DNA of 64,000 nt from Labilibaculum sp. (GTDB lineage: Bacteria > Bacteroidota > Bacteroidia > Bacteroidales > Marinifilaceae): positions 1,178,001 through 1,242,000 of the forward strand of contig NZ_OY761461.1 in assembly GCF_963664555.1 (NCBI RefSeq), read 5' to 3'. Below the pieces are notes generated by a model, which was not told where the DNA came from, did no database searches, and saw only the letters and a list, made by a program, of their open reading frames with translations. The position numbers were made by a program, and so were the translations under genes. This document shows, piece by piece, positions 36,402-46,354 of this stretch; position 1 is the stretch's first letter; every line of letters starts with the position of its first letter.

Positions 36402-37280
36402 ATGAGTTATAAGGAATCTTTTCTGTCTTATTTACAATTCGAAAAACGATATTCGGTACATACTATTCTATCTTACGATTGTGATTTGACTCAGTTTTTT
36501 GATTTCATGTCGAAAAATGAAGTTGAGGAAGTCAAAGATGTAGATTTTAAAAATGTACGGAAATGGATCGTTTTTTTGATGAATGAAGGTAACTCTTCAC
36601 GAACAGTAAATAGGAAATTGTCTTCTTTGAAATCCTTTTTTAAATTCTTGTTGCGGGAATCTGTTGTTGAGACCAATCCTATGGATCGGGTTGTAGGGCC
36701 ACGGCAAGGGAAGAAATTGCCTGGGTTTGTTGCAGAGCATGCAATGCAGTTACTGCGGGAAGTTGAATTTGGTGAAGGATTTGAAGGGGTTAGGGATAGA
36801 TTAGTTGTTGAAATGTTTTATCAGACAGGCATGCGATTGTCAGAGTTGATGAATCTTAAAATCACTGATTTTGATCGTAAAACCTCTTTGGTGAAGGTCT
36901 TAGGTAAACGAAATAAGGAAAGGATCATTCCGGTAAGCAAGAGTCTGGAAAAACTTCTTGATGAATATCTTGAGGAAAGAAACAGAACTTTTGAAGAGAG
37001 GAGTGATTTTCTTTTTGTAACTAAAAAGGGGGTGCCTGTATACGAAAAGTTGTTGTATCGGATTGTGACAAAATATTTGTCAAAGATTACAACGCTTGCC
37101 AAGCGAAGTCCACATGTGCTGCGACATACGTTCGCTACACATTTGTTAAACAACGGAGCTGAATTGAATGCGGTTAAAGAATTGCTTGGTCATTCCAATC
37201 TTTCTGCAACTCAAATTTATACTCATACTACATTCGAGCGTTTAAATAAAGTATATAAACAAGCTCATCCAAGAGCATAA
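36402..37280 (+). CDS. xerC: Tyrosine recombinase XerC/XerD-type, 292 aa
   Basis: The N-terminal SAM-like core-binding domain (about 1-90) is followed by the catalytic domain. All active residues are present: Arg145 (TGMRLSEL), Lys169, His238 and Arg241 (HVLRHTFATH), His264 (LGHSN) and nucleophile Tyr273. The length and the lack of a neighbouring mobile element fit a chromosome-dimer resolvase rather than an integrase. A TTG-initiated extension from 36381 is possible, but ATG at 36402 gives the normal start. In Bacteroidota it is typically placed between rpsU and hpf, as here. Confidence 0.92.
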   Translation: MSYKESFLSYLQFEKRYSVHTILSYDCDLTQFFDFMSKNEVEEVKDVDFKNVRKWIVFLMNEGNSSRTVNRKLSSLKSFFKFLLRESVVETNPMDRVVGPRQGKKLPGFVAEHAMQLLREVEFGEGFEGVRDRLVVEMFYQTGMRLSELMNLKITDFDRKTSLVKVLGKRNKERIIPVSKSLEKLLDEYLEERNRTFEERSDFLFVTKKGVPVYEKLLYRIVTKYLSKITTLAKRSPHVLRHTFATHLLNNGAELNAVKELLGHSNLSATQIYTHTTFERLNKVYKQAHPRA

Positions 37281-37300
37281 TAAATGTGGGAGGTATTGGT

Positions 37301-37600
37301 ATGGTAAATATTCAATCAATTGGTTTTGTTGCTGACAGTAAGCTTGAAACTTTTATTCAGAGTAAAGTGAATAAATTGTTGAAGCTTGATGACAATGATG
37401 TTGTTGGGGTTGAGGTTTTTCTTCGTTTGGAGAAGTCTGTTACTTCAGAAAATAAAGTAGTGGAAATTATTTTAGATTTGAAAGGTGCTGATTTGTTTGC
37501 AAAAAAGCAAAGTCAAAGCTTTGAAGAGTCTACAGATATGGTGATTGAAGCTCTTCGTCGTCAACTCGTGAAACACAAAGAAAAACTTCGCGCAAAATAA
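37301..37600 (+). CDS. hpf: Ribosome hibernation-promoting factor HPF/RaiA-like, 99 aa
   Basis: The short beta-alpha-beta-beta-beta-alpha pattern (FVADSKLETFIQSKVNKLLKL, a basic C-terminal helix with ALRRQLVKHKEKL) is that of the short HPF family, which binds the ribosomal A/P-site region in stationary phase. ATG at 37301 is preferred to the upstream start at 37286: it is preceded by GGGAGG about 10 bp upstream, one of the few good Shine-Dalgarno-like sites in the window. Co-transcription with xerC (20-bp gap) is likely. Confidence 0.93.
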   Translation: MVNIQSIGFVADSKLETFIQSKVNKLLKLDDNDVVGVEVFLRLEKSVTSENKVVEIILDLKGADLFAKKQSQSFEESTDMVIEALRRQLVKHKEKLRAK

Positions 37601-37622
37601 TCGTAAAAAATGTTCGATTAGC

Positions 37623-37653
37623 TTGTGATAAATTTAAAATATTTTTACATTTG
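37623..37653 (+). promoter_or_regulatory. Promoter of the tRNA-tuf cluster (TTG-N20-TACATTTG)
   Basis: A -33 TTG at 37623-37625 is separated by 20 bp from TACATTTG at 37646-37653, matching the Bacteroidota sigma-70-type promoter. It lies about 50 bp before the first tRNA and presumably drives the four tRNAs and tuf. Confidence 0.75.
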
Positions 37654-37704
37654 CAAACCATTTTCAGGGAAAAGTATGCCTGTTAAATAGATGGTTTGTA
37701 AGTT

Positions 37705-37778
37705 GCCGATATAGCTCAGTTGGTCAGAGCAGCTGATTTGTAATCAGCAGGTCGTGGGTTCGAATCCCTCTATCGGCT
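37705..37778 (+). tRNA. tRNA-Thr (TGT)
   Basis: The acceptor stem GCCGATA/TATCGGC, D arm GCTCAGTTGG, anticodon loop with TGT and T arm GTGGGTTCGAATCCC fold fully. CCA is not encoded. First of four clustered tRNAs before tuf. Confidence 0.97.
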
Positions 37779-37792
37779 CGGTAATTTTTTTT

Positions 37793-37874
37793 GGGGAGAT
37801 ACCAAAGTGGCCAACTGGGGCGGACTGTAACTCCGCTGACATCGTCTTCGTAGGTTCGAATCCTGCTCTCCCCA
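37793..37874 (+). tRNA. tRNA-Tyr (GTA)
   Basis: Acceptor stem GGGGAGA/TCTCCCC, anticodon GTA in GACTGTAACTC, and a long variable arm (82 nt total) as expected for bacterial tRNA-Tyr. CCA is not encoded. Confidence 0.96.
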
Positions 37875-37909
37875 CAAAATTTCAGAAGAAACATTACTGT
37901 TTCTTTTTT

Positions 37910-37982
37910 GCGGGAATAGCTCAGTTGATAGAGCATCAGCCTTCCAAGCTGAGGGTCGCGAGTTTGAGTCTCGTTTCCCGCT
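37910..37982 (+). tRNA. tRNA-Gly (TCC)
   Basis: Acceptor stem GCGGGAA/TTCCCGC, D arm GCTCAGTTGA, anticodon TCC in loop CTTCCAA, T arm with GAGTTTGAGTCTC. CCA is not encoded. Confidence 0.96.
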
Positions 37983-37997
37983 CACATTTTTGTGATT

Positions 37998-38069
37998 GCC
38001 GTTGTAGCTCAGGGGTAGAGCGCTTCCTTGGTAAGGAAGAGGTCATGAGTTCAATTCTCATCAATGGCT
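37998..38069 (+). tRNA. tRNA-Thr (GGT)
   Basis: Acceptor stem GCCGTTG/CAATGGC with one G-T pair, anticodon GGT in loop TTGGTAA, and T arm with GAGTTCAATTCTC. It is the last tRNA before tuf and lies 57 bp from its start codon. Confidence 0.96.
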
Positions 38070-38126
38070 CAGAAATATATTGTATTGTTTTTAATTGTTG
38101 TCTAATTTTAATTAACTTTTTGAGTT

Positions 38127-39314
38127 ATGGCTAAAGAACATTTTGACAGGTCAAAACCACACGTAAATATCGGTACCATTGGTCACGTAGATCACGGTAA
38201 AACTACCTTGACTGCTGCGATCACAACTGTGTTAGCAAAAAAAGGATATTGCGAAATAAAGTCTTTCGATTCTATCGATAACGCACCTGAAGAAAAAGAA
38301 AGAGGTATTACTATTAATACTGCTCACGTTGAATATTCAACTGAGAATCGTCATTACGCTCACGTTGACTGTCCTGGTCACGCGGATTACGTAAAGAATA
38401 TGGTAACTGGTGCTGCTCAGATGGATGGTGCTATTTTGGTTTGTGCTGCAACTGATGGTCCTATGCCTCAAACTCGTGAGCACATCTTGTTGGCTCGTCA
38501 GGTAAACGTTCCTAAAATGGTAGTTTTCTTGAACAAAGTTGACATGGTTGACGATGAAGAGATGCTTGAGTTGGTAGAGATGGAAGTTCGTGAGCTTTTG
38601 GATTTTTACGAATTTGATGGAGATAATACTCCGATCATCGCTGGATCTGCTCTTGGTGGATTGAATGGTGAGCCGGAATGGGAAGAAAAAATTCTTGAAC
38701 TTATGGCTGCTGTTGATTCATGGATTCCACTTCCTCCTCGTGATGTAGATAAGCCTTTCTTGATGCCAATCGAGGATGTGTTCTCTATCACAGGTCGTGG
38801 TACTGTTGCAACAGGTCGTATCGAAACTGGTATTGTTAAGACTGGTGAAGAACTTCAGATTATCGGTTTAGGTGCTGAAGGTATGAAAACAGTTTGTACT
38901 GGTGTTGAGATGTTCCGTAAGATTTTGGATGAAGGTCAGGCTGGTGATAATGTTGGATTGTTGTTGAGAGGTATTGAGAAGTCTTCTATCAAACGTGGAA
39001 TGGTTATTTGTCATCCTAAAACTATTACTCCTCATACAAAGATCAAAGCTGAGATTTATGTATTGAAGAAAGAAGAAGGTGGTCGTCACACTCCTTTCCA
39101 TAACAAATACCGTCCTCAGTTCTATATCAGAACTCTTGATGTAACAGGTGAAATCACTCTTCCAGAAGGAGTAGAGATGGTAATGCCAGGTGATAACGTT
39201 ACTATTAATGTTGAATTAATCACTCCAGTTGCTTGTTCTATAGGTTTACGTTTTGCTATGCGTGAAGGTGGTAGAACAGTAGGTGCAGGTCAGATTACTG
39301 AAATTATTGAGTAA
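38127..39314 (+). CDS. tuf: Elongation factor Tu, 395 aa
   Basis: EF-Tu delivers aminoacyl-tRNA to the ribosome. GTPase motifs are intact: G1 GHVDHGKT (19-26), G3 DCPGHADY and G4 NKVD. Domains 2 and 3 follow to the C-terminal [14 protein letters not shown]. Codon use is strongly biased towards a few codons, unlike the accessory genes at the window start. It is co-located with four upstream tRNAs and with tRNA-Trp-secE-nusG downstream, as is typical. Confidence 0.99.
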   Translation: MAKEHFDRSKPHVNIGTIGHVDHGKTTLTAAITTVLAKKGYCEIKSFDSIDNAPEEKERGITINTAHVEYSTENRHYAHVDCPGHADYVKNMVTGAAQMDGAILVCAATDGPMPQTREHILLARQVNVPKMVVFLNKVDMVDDEEMLELVEMEVRELLDFYEFDGDNTPIIAGSALGGLNGEPEWEEKILELMAAVDSWIPLPPRDVDKPFLMPIEDVFSITGRGTVATGRIETGIVKTGEELQIIGLGAEGMKTVCTGVEMFRKILDEGQAGDNVGLLLRGIEKSSIKRGMVICHPKTITPHTKIKAEIYVLKKEEGGRHTPFHNKYRPQFYIRTLDVTGEITLPEGVEMVMPGDNVTINVELITPVACSIGLRFAMREGGRTVGAGQITEIIE

Positions 39315-39326
39315 TTAAATATATAG

Positions 39327-39355
39327 AGATTGATCTGGTTTTTCCGGATCAATCT
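39327..39355 (+). terminator. Hairpin between tuf and tRNA-Trp
   Basis: AGATTGATC, an 11-base loop and GATCAATCT form a perfect 9-bp stem 13 bp after the tuf stop, followed by TAATATAG rather than a clear T tract. It may be a partial terminator or an RNA-processing site between tuf and the tRNA. Confidence 0.5.
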
Positions 39356-39363
39356 TAATATAG

Positions 39364-39436
39364 ACGGGTGTAGCTCAGTTGGTAGAGCACTGGTCTCCAA
39401 AACCAGGTGTCGGGAGTTCGAGTCTCTCCACCCGTG
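39364..39436 (+). tRNA. tRNA-Trp (CCA)
   Basis: Acceptor stem ACGGGTG/CACCCGT, D arm GCTCAGTTGG, anticodon CCA in loop TCTCCAAAA and T arm GGAGTTCGAGTCTCT fold well. It lies between tuf and secE, with its end only 18 bp before the secE start. Confidence 0.97.
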
Positions 39437-39454
39437 CAAAGACAAACAAGCCTT

Positions 39455-39646
39455 ATGAGACTAAAAATTTATTTTGAAGAAGTTTATAAAGAACTAGTTC
39501 AGAAAGTATCCTGGCCATCATGGTCTGAACTTCAAAGTAGTGCGATCGTTGTAATGGTTGCTTCCGCTATTATTGCAACAGCGATTTTCGCTATGGACTT
39601 TGGGTTCAAAAATTTGATGGATATTATATACAGTATGTTTTACTAA
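39455..39646 (+). CDS. secE: Preprotein translocase subunit SecE, 63 aa
   Basis: The short form of SecE has an amphipathic helix with KELVQKVSWPSWSELQSS and a single membrane segment (IVVMVASAIIATAIFAMDF). It clamps SecY in the Sec translocon. The frame is open upstream through the tRNA-Trp gene, but ATG at 39455 gives the right length and avoids the tRNA. Confidence 0.96.
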   Translation: MRLKIYFEEVYKELVQKVSWPSWSELQSSAIVVMVASAIIATAIFAMDFGFKNLMDIIYSMFY

Positions 39647-39661
39647 TTCCTGAAAGAAAAC

Positions 39662-40210
39662 ATGGTTGAAATTGATAGAAAATGGTATGTTCTTAGGACT
39701 GTCGGAGGAAAAGAAAAGAAAGTCAAAGAATATATTGATAGTGAAATTTCTAATCTAGGTCTGCAGGAGTATGTATCACAGGTTCTAATTCCTACCGAAA
39801 GAGTATTTCAAGTGCGCAACGGTAAAAAAATTAGCAAGGAAAGAATATTCTTACCTGGCTATATTCTTATTGAAGCAGCACTCGTTGGCGAAATTCCCCA
39901 CATCCTTCGTGGTATCACGAATGTGATTGGCTTCCTGGGGGATACTAAAGGCGGCGACCCAACACCAATGCGAATGTCAGAAGTGAATCGTATTCTTGGA
40001 AAGGTTGATGAATTATCCGGTAAAGATGAGGAGATTAATATTCCTTATTTTGTTGGAGAAATGATTAAGGTAACGGATGGACCGTTTAATGGTTTTACTG
40101 GTGTGATTGAAGAGGTGAATGCTGAGAAGAAGAAACTAAAAGTTATGGTTAAAATCTTCGGAAGAAAGACTCCTCTTGAATTAAGTTTCATGCAAGTAGA
40201 AAAAGAATAA
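39662..40210 (+). CDS. nusG: Transcription termination/antitermination protein NusG, 182 aa
   Basis: The NGN domain (starting [19 protein letters not shown]) binds RNA polymerase, and the C-terminal KOW domain ([16 protein letters not shown]) contacts Rho or S10. The [14 protein letters not shown] segment and the length are typical of Bacteroidota NusG. It lies 15 bp after secE and 23 bp before rplK, so the order is the classic secE-nusG-rplKA. Confidence 0.98.
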   Translation: MVEIDRKWYVLRTVGGKEKKVKEYIDSEISNLGLQEYVSQVLIPTERVFQVRNGKKISKERIFLPGYILIEAALVGEIPHILRGITNVIGFLGDTKGGDPTPMRMSEVNRILGKVDELSGKDEEINIPYFVGEMIKVTDGPFNGFTGVIEEVNAEKKKLKVMVKIFGRKTPLELSFMQVEKE

Positions 40211-40233
40211 TTAAATCCTTAGAAAAGAAAGCT

Positions 40234-40677
40234 ATGGCTAAAGAAGTTGCAGGATTAATAAAATTGCAGATCAAAGGTGGTGCTGCAAATCCTTCACCCC
40301 CAGTAGGACCGGCATTAGGGTCTAAAGGGGTTAATATTATGGATTTTTGTAAACAATTCAATGCAAGAACTCAGGATCAGGCTGGAAAAGTAATTCCAGT
40401 TGTGATTACAGTTTATTCTGATAGTTCTTTTGAATTTATTACAAAAACTCCTCCCGTTGCTGTTCAAATTCTAGAAGCTGCTAAATTAAAATCTGGTTCT
40501 GCTGAATCAAACCGTGTTAAGGTTGGTTCTATTTCTTGGGATAAAGTTCGCGAGATAGCAGAAGGAAAGATGAAAGATTTGAATGCTTTTAAGATAGAAA
40601 GCGCCATGAGTATGGTTGCTGGAACAGCAAGAAGTATGGGTGTCACTATTAGTGGTGATAATCCTCTTAATCAATAA
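40234..40677 (+). CDS. rplK: 50S ribosomal protein uL11, 147 aa
   Basis: It has the N-terminal [25 protein letters not shown] signature (here [17 protein letters not shown]), the Pro-rich thiostrepton-related hinge, and the C-terminal rRNA-binding domain with [12 protein letters not shown]. uL11 forms the GTPase-associated centre with L10 and L7/L12, encoded just downstream. Confidence 0.98.
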   Translation: MAKEVAGLIKLQIKGGAANPSPPVGPALGSKGVNIMDFCKQFNARTQDQAGKVIPVVITVYSDSSFEFITKTPPVAVQILEAAKLKSGSAESNRVKVGSISWDKVREIAEGKMKDLNAFKIESAMSMVAGTARSMGVTISGDNPLNQ

Positions 40678-40697
40678 TTATAAATACTGCAAGTAAA

Positions 40698-41393
40698 ATG
40701 GGTAAACTAACAAAAAATAGTAAGTTAGCTTCAGCGAAAGTGGAGACTGGTAAGCTATATTCTATCGACGAAGCAGCAAAGTTGGTTAAGGAGATTACTT
40801 TCACCAAATTTGACGCCTCAATGGATATGGATGTTCGCTTAGGAGTTGACCCAAGAAAAGCTAACCAAATGGTTCGTGGTATTGTTACCCTTCCTCATGG
40901 TACTGGTAAAGATGTTCGTGTTTTAGTTCTTTGTACTCCTGATAAGGAAGAAGAAGCTAGAGCTGCAGGTGCTGACCATGTTGGCCTTGACGATTATGTT
41001 GCCAAGATCAAAGCGGGATGGACTGACATAGATGTTATCATCACCATGCCTACTGTTATGGCAAAAGTTGGTGCTTTAGGACGAGTTTTAGGACCACGCG
41101 GTTTAATGCCAAATCCTAAATCTGGTACTGTAACAATGGATATTGCTAAGGCAGTTGCCGAAGTGAAAGCTGGAAAGATTGATTTTAAGGTCGATAAATA
41201 TGGTATTATTCACTCATCCATTGGTAAAGTATCTTTCGATGTAGATAAAATTCATGAAAATGCTAAGGAGTTTGTTAGCACAATCAATAAATTGAAACCT
41301 TCTGCAGCAAAAGGAACTTATATCAAGAGTGTATACCTGTCAAGTACAATGAGCCTTGGTATTCAGGTGGATGTCAAGTCAATTCTTGACTAA
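40698..41393 (+). CDS. rplA: 50S ribosomal protein uL1, 231 aa
   Basis: The protein shows the L1 signature [29 protein letters not shown] in the RNA-binding domain; only parts of it need quoting, and all are intact. uL1 forms the L1 stalk and in many bacteria represses its own operon. It lies 20 bp after rplK; no L1-type regulatory leader can be pointed out. Confidence 0.98.
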   Translation: MGKLTKNSKLASAKVETGKLYSIDEAAKLVKEITFTKFDASMDMDVRLGVDPRKANQMVRGIVTLPHGTGKDVRVLVLCTPDKEEEARAAGADHVGLDDYVAKIKAGWTDIDVIITMPTVMAKVGALGRVLGPRGLMPNPKSGTVTMDIAKAVAEVKAGKIDFKVDKYGIIHSSIGKVSFDVDKIHENAKEFVSTINKLKPSAAKGTYIKSVYLSSTMSLGIQVDVKSILD

Positions 41394-41423
41394 TTTTAAT
41401 TTTTAATCAAGACCTTAGTAATC

Positions 41424-41942
41424 ATGAAAAGGGAACAAAAAATTCAGATTATTGATAGCTTGACGGAGGAAATCAACGCTTCAAACCATTTTTATCTTAC
41501 TGACATCTCAGCAATGAATGCAGAACGTACATCTGCACTGCGTAGAGTATGTTTTGAAAAAGAGGTAAAATTGATTGTAGTGAAGAATACACTTCTTCGA
41601 ATTGCTTTGGAAAAAGCAGAAGGTGATTTTGAAGGTTTAAATGTAGCACTTAAGGGATCTACTTCTCTTATGTTATCAGAAACCGGAAATTTACCTGCAA
41701 AGCTGATCAAAGAGTTCCGTAAGGGACATGATAAACCTAGCCTGAAAGCGGCCTACGTTGAAGAATCGCTTTATATTGGAGACAATGAGTTGGATGCTCT
41801 TTGTACAATTAAATCTAAAGAAGAACTTGTTGGTGATATCGTTGCATTGCTTCAATCTCCAATCAAGAACGTTATTTCTTCCTTGGAATCAGGAAAGAAT
41901 ATCCTAGCTGGTGTTGTGAAAACACTTTCAGAAAAAGAGTAA
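41424..41942 (+). CDS. rplJ: 50S ribosomal protein uL10, 172 aa
   Basis: uL10 is the base of the L7/L12 stalk. The N-terminal domain contains HFYLTDISAMNAERTSALRR and VVKNTLLRIALEKA, and the C-terminal helix (KNVISSLESGKNILAGVVKTL) binds L7/L12 dimers. The 30-bp gap to rplA leaves no room for the large L10 leader known in E. coli. Confidence 0.97.
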   Translation: MKREQKIQIIDSLTEEINASNHFYLTDISAMNAERTSALRRVCFEKEVKLIVVKNTLLRIALEKAEGDFEGLNVALKGSTSLMLSETGNLPAKLIKEFRKGHDKPSLKAAYVEESLYIGDNELDALCTIKSKEELVGDIVALLQSPIKNVISSLESGKNILAGVVKTLSEKE

Positions 41943-41979
41943 TATATTTAGTAAATTAAATTTTAAAAACTGAAGGAAA

Positions 41980-42354
41980 ATGGCAGATTTAAAAAAGTTT
42001 GCAGAAGAATTAGTTAATTTGACTGTTAAGGAAGTAAGTGAGTTAGCTACTATTTTGAAAGATGAGTACGGAATTGAGCCAGCTGCTGCTGCTGCTGTTG
42101 TTGCAGGTCCTGCTGCAGGTGGTGCTGAAGTTGCTGCTGAACAAACTGAATTCGATGTAATTCTTAAATCAGCAGGTGGTTCTAAACTAGCTGTTGTGAA
42201 ATTGGTTAAGGAATTAACTGGTCTTGGATTGAAAGAAGCTAAGGCTGCAGTTGATGCTGCACCAGCTCCATTGAAAGAAAAAGTTTCTAAGGAAGAAGCT
42301 GAAGCACTAAAAGCACAATTAGAAGAAGCTGGAGCTGAAGTTGAACTTAAATAG
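41980..42354 (+). CDS. rplL: 50S ribosomal protein bL12 (L7/L12), 124 aa
   Basis: This is the acidic stalk protein with an N-terminal dimerisation helix ([22 protein letters not shown]), an Ala-rich hinge (about 40-53) and the globular C-terminal domain with [22 protein letters not shown]. Codon use is very biased. A hairpin with T tract follows, before rpoB. Confidence 0.98.
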   Translation: MADLKKFAEELVNLTVKEVSELATILKDEYGIEPAAAAAVVAGPAAGGAEVAAEQTEFDVILKSAGGSKLAVVKLVKELTGLGLKEAKAAVDAAPAPLKEKVSKEEAEALKAQLEEAGAEVELK

Positions 42355-42388
42355 AAGCGCTAAAACCTATATATAGGGTTATTTTGGT

Positions 42389-42422
42389 TTAGAGTTCCTA
42401 ACCGGGACTCTAAGCCTTTTTG
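42389..42422 (+). terminator. Hairpin with T tract between rplL and rpoB (attenuator candidate)
   Basis: TTAGAGTTCC, TAACC and GGGACTCTAA form a stem followed by GCCTTTTTG. Its place between rplL and rpoB matches the known attenuators that lower rpoB transcription relative to ribosomal genes in other bacteria. A second AT-rich palindrome, AACCTATATATAGGGTT, lies just upstream (42364-42380). Confidence 0.72.
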
Positions 42423-42460
42423 TTGTTTATTATCGTTTAGGTTCAATTAATTTTAAGTAA

Positions 42461-45400
42461 ATGTCTTCAAATACAATTAGTCAAAGAATTAGTTTTACTT
42501 CAAATAAAAATCAGCTTGCATATCCTGATTTTTTAGAGGTTCAATTAAAATCTTTTCAAGACTTTTTTCAGCTGGAAACTACCCCGGAGAAAAGAAAGAA
42601 CGAAGGATTATTTAAGGTATTTAGTGAGAATTTCCCAATTACTGATACTAGAAATAATTTCGTATTGGAGTTTCTCGACTATTTTGTTGATCCACCCCGC
42701 TACGCAATCGAAGAATGTATCGAAAGAGGCTTAACTTATAGTGTTCCACTTAAAGCAAAGCTAAAACTTTACTGTACCGATCCAGAACATGAGGATTTTG
42801 ATACTGTGATTCAGGATGTATATCTTGGAACAGTTCCTTATATGACAGAAAAGGGTACTTTCGTAGTAAACGGAGCAGAACGTGTTGTTGTTTCTCAACT
42901 ACATCGTTCACCAGGTGTGTTCTTTGGACAAAGTGTACACGCTAACGGAACCAAGTTATATTCTGCCAGAATTATTCCATTTAAAGGTTCTTGGATTGAG
43001 TTTGCAACAGACATTAATAATGTGATGTTTGCTTACATTGATCGTAAGAAAAAACTTCCAGTAACTACATTGCTGCGTGCAATTGGTTATGAAAGTGATA
43101 AAGAAATTTTAGAAATTTTTGATCTGGCCGATGAAATTAAGGTTTCTAAAACCGGACTCAAAAAAATTGTAGGTCGTAAACTTGCTGCACGTGTTCTTAA
43201 GTCGTGGATTGAAGACTTTGTGGATGAAGATACTGGAGAGGTTGTGTCTATTGAACGTAACGAGGTAATTATCGATCGTGAAACAATACTTGAACCAGAA
43301 CATATAGAAGAAATTCTTGAATCAGGAGCAAAGACTATTTTATTGCATAAAGAAGAGCAAAATCTTGCTGATTATGCAATCATCTATAATACTTTACAGA
43401 AAGATCCTTGTAACTCTGAAAAAGAAGCAGTTCTTCACATTTATCGTCAGTTAAGAAATTCTGAGCCACCAGATGAGGCTACAGCTCGAGACGTAATCGA
43501 TAAATTATTTTTCTCTGATAAGCGTTACGATTTAGGTGACGTTGGTAGATACCGTATCAATAAAAAGTTAGGCTTAAATACGGCTAATGACACTAAGGTA
43601 TTGACCAAAGAGGATATTATTGAAATTATCAAGTATTTGATAAAATTATTGAATGCACGTACTGATGTTGATGATATTGATCACCTTAGTAATCGTCGCG
43701 TTCGTACTGTTGGAGAACAGCTTCATACACAATTTGGTGTTGGTTTGGCTCGTATGGCCCGTACTATTCGAGAGAGAATGAATGTTCGTGACAATGAGGT
43801 GTTTACTCCAATTGACTTGATTAATTCAAAAACATTATCTTCTGTTATTAATTCCTTTTTTGGAACTAATGCTTTATCTCAATTCATGGATCAAACGAAT
43901 CCATTGGCTGAGATAACACACAAAAGAAGAATGTCAGCACTTGGACCAGGAGGTCTTTCTCGTGAAAGAGCAGGTTTTGAGGTTCGAGATGTTCACTATA
44001 CTCATTATGGACGTTTATGTCCGATTGAAACACCTGAGGGACCGAATATTGGTCTGATTTCATCTTTGTGTGTTTACGCAAAGATTAATAATCTGGGATT
44101 TATTGAAACTCCATACCGTACGGTTGTAGATGGAAAGGTTGATTTATCTCTTGAGGGAATAAATTATTTATCGGCTGAAGAGGAAGAAGGGTTAATAATT
44201 GCTCAGGCAAATGCACCTATAAATGATGATGGATCTTTTGTTAATGCAAAAGCAAAATCTCGTATGGATGGTGATTTCCCTTTTGAAGAAGTTCATAAGT
44301 TGAATTTGATGGACGTTGCTCCGAATCAAATTGCATCTATCGCAGCTTCTTTGATTCCATTCCTTGAGCATGATGATGCTAACCGTGCTTTGATGGGATC
44401 TAATATGATGCGTCAGGCAGTACCGGTTATTAGTCCTGAATCGCCTATCGTGGGAACGGGTTTAGAGGCGAATCTTGTAAGAGATTCCAGAACTCAGATT
44501 TGTGCCGAAGGAGATGGAGTTATCGAATTTGTTGATGCAACAAAGATTGTAATTGATTACGAGCGTTCAGAGGAAGAAGTTTTTGTGAGTTTTGATGGAA
44601 ATAGTAAAACCTATTTACTTCCAAAATATGGCAAAACTAATCAGGGAACAACAATGGATCTTAAGCCGATTGTGGCTAAGGGTGATCGTGTTGTTGCAGG
44701 TCAGATTCTTACTCAGGGATATGCAACTCAATTAGGTGAGCTTGCTTTGGGGCGTAATCTTAAAGTGGCATTCATGCCTTGGAAAGGTTACAACTACGAG
44801 GATGCGATCGTAATTTCTGAACGGATTGTTAAGGATGATGTATTTACTTCTGTTCACGTTGATGAGTATACATTGGAGGTTCGTGATACTAAACGGGGTA
44901 TGGAGGAGTTAACCTCTGATATTCCTAATGTTAGTGAGGAAGCAACACGAAATCTTGATGAGAATGGATTAATTCGTATCGGGGCAACAGTTGAGCCTGG
45001 AGATATATTAATTGGTAAGATTACTCCAAAAGGGGAGTCTGATCCTTCTCCGGAAGAAAAATTGCTTCGTGCTATTTTTGGAGATAAGGCTGGTGATGTA
45101 AAGGATGCTTCTTTGAAAGCTTCCCCTTCATTGAGAGGTGTAATTATCAACAAAAAGTTGTTTTCCCGTTCAATGCGTGATCGTAAGTCGAAGCAATCTG
45201 ATAAGCCGTTAATTGCTAAACTGGATGAAGAATTGGCTAATCAGAAGCATGAATTAAAGATTCGATTGGTTGATAAATTGTTTGTTTTGGTAAATGGTAA
45301 AACATCTCAAGGGGTTAAAGATTACTTAAATGTTGATGTAATCACCAAAGGGGTTAAGTTTACTCAGAAGCTTTTGACGGATATCAACTACATGGAAATA

Positions 45401-46273
45401 AATCCTAGTAAGTGGACTACTGATAAAGACAAGAACGATACAATTAAGAAATTACTGCACAATTACATCATCAAGTACAAAGAACTTGACGGTGCTAACA
45501 AGCGTAAGAAATATAATGTTACTATTGGAGATGAAATGCCTGCAGGTATTATTCAGATGGCTAAAGTTTATGTGGCCAAGAAGCGTAAGCTCCAAATTGG
45601 TGATAAAATGGCAGGTCGACATGGTAACAAAGGTATTGTATCACGTGTAGTTCGTGAAGAAGATATGCCTTTCCTTGAAGACGGAACCACGGTGGATATT
45701 TGTTTGAATCCGCTTGGTGTGCCTTCCCGTATGAACCTTGGTCAGGTATTTGAAACTGTACTAGGTTGGGCAGGAAAAGAACTAGGATTGAAATTTGCTA
45801 CACCTATCTTTGATGGTGCATCTTTGGATCAAATCACTGAATATACTGATAGAGCTGGAGTTCCAGCTTTTGGTAAAGCTTATTTACACGATGGTGGTAC
45901 CGGACTTAGATTCGATCAGCCAGCAACAGTAGGTATTATTTACATGCTGAAACTGGGTCACATGGTTGATGATAAAATGCACGCACGTTCTATCGGACCT
46001 TATTCATTGATTACGCAGCAACCTCTAGGAGGTAAGGCTCAGTTTGGTGGTCAGCGTTTTGGAGAGATGGAGGTTTGGGCTCTTGAGGCCTTTGGTGCGG
46101 CTCATATCTTACAGGAAATCCTTACCGTTAAGTCGGATGATGTAGTGGGTAGAGCGAAAGCTTACGAAGCTATTGTTAAGGGTGACCCAATGCCTAGTCC
46201 TGGAATACCAGAATCTCTTAATGTATTATTGCATGAACTAAGAGGTTTAGGGTTGAGCGTTAAATTAGTATAA
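42461..46273 (+). CDS. rpoB: DNA-directed RNA polymerase subunit beta, 1270 aa
   Basis: The full-length beta subunit shows the N-terminal lobe ([13 protein letters not shown]), the rifampicin region around [25 protein letters not shown] and the catalytic C-terminal parts [12 protein letters not shown] and [17 protein letters not shown]. In the rifampicin region the usual sensitive residues (Gln, Asp, His, Arg, Ser) appear present, so no resistance change is obvious. Length is typical of Bacteroidota. It is separated from rpoC by an 81-bp spacer with a hairpin. Confidence 0.99.
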   Translation: MSSNTISQRISFTSNKNQLAYPDFLEVQLKSFQDFFQLETTPEKRKNEGLFKVFSENFPITDTRNNFVLEFLDYFVDPPRYAIEECIERGLTYSVPLKAKLKLYCTDPEHEDFDTVIQDVYLGTVPYMTEKGTFVVNGAERVVVSQLHRSPGVFFGQSVHANGTKLYSARIIPFKGSWIEFATDINNVMFAYIDRKKKLPVTTLLRAIGYESDKEILEIFDLADEIKVSKTGLKKIVGRKLAARVLKSWIEDFVDEDTGEVVSIERNEVIIDRETILEPEHIEEILESGAKTILLHKEEQNLADYAIIYNTLQKDPCNSEKEAVLHIYRQLRNSEPPDEATARDVIDKLFFSDKRYDLGDVGRYRINKKLGLNTANDTKVLTKEDIIEIIKYLIKLLNARTDVDDIDHLSNRRVRTVGEQLHTQFGVGLARMARTIRERMNVRDNEVFTPIDLINSKTLSSVINSFFGTNALSQFMDQTNPLAEITHKRRMSALGPGGLSRERAGFEVRDVHYTHYGRLCPIETPEGPNIGLISSLCVYAKINNLGFIETPYRTVVDGKVDLSLEGINYLSAEEEEGLIIAQANAPINDDGSFVNAKAKSRMDGDFPFEEVHKLNLMDVAPNQIASIAASLIPFLEHDDANRALMGSNMMRQAVPVISPESPIVGTGLEANLVRDSRTQICAEGDGVIEFVDATKIVIDYERSEEEVFVSFDGNSKTYLLPKYGKTNQGTTMDLKPIVAKGDRVVAGQILTQGYATQLGELALGRNLKVAFMPWKGYNYEDAIVISERIVKDDVFTSVHVDEYTLEVRDTKRGMEELTSDIPNVSEEATRNLDENGLIRIGATVEPGDILIGKITPKGESDPSPEEKLLRAIFGDKAGDVKDASLKASPSLRGVIINKKLFSRSMRDRKSKQSDKPLIAKLDEELANQKHELKIRLVDKLFVLVNGKTSQGVKDYLNVDVITKGVKFTQKLLTDINYMEINPSKWTTDKDKNDTIKKLLHNYIIKYKELDGANKRKKYNVTIGDEMPAGIIQMAKVYVAKKRKLQIGDKMAGRHGNKGIVSRVVREEDMPFLEDGTTVDICLNPLGVPSRMNLGQVFETVLGWAGKELGLKFATPIFDGASLDQITEYTDRAGVPAFGKAYLHDGGTGLRFDQPATVGIIYMLKLGHMVDDKMHARSIGPYSLITQQPLGGKAQFGGQRFGEMEVWALEAFGAAHILQEILTVKSDDVVGRAKAYEAIVKGDPMPSPGIPESLNVLLHELRGLGLSVKLV

Positions 46274-46286
46274 GCCTTATTATAAA

Positions 46287-46313
46287 GCGAATGTTGGGTT
46301 TCCCGGCATTCGC
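46287..46313 (+). other. Hairpin in the rpoB-rpoC spacer
   Basis: GCGAATG, TTGGGTTTCCCGG and CATTCGC form a 7-bp stem with an inner GGG/CCC stem. No T tract follows (CTTGCTTG), so it is not a standard terminator; it may be an RNA processing or stability element. Confidence 0.6.
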
Positions 46314-46354
46314 CTTGCTTGAAACAAAATTGTTAATTTCCTAATTTTCAACAT

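Noticed and set aside
36402..37280. Phage-type integrase and possible attachment site at the tRNA cluster
   Set aside because: The recombinase has XerC-like length and the standard Bacteroidota position; no tRNA fragment duplication or phage genes are visible.
37754..38134. Rightward 126-codon ORF and leftward ORFs across the tRNA cluster
   Set aside because: They run through four well-folded tRNA genes; the translated text is the usual spurious tRNA-derived sequence.
39407..39454. N-terminal extension of SecE
   Set aside because: It lies in the tRNA-Trp 3' half and would add 16 residues not found in SecE.
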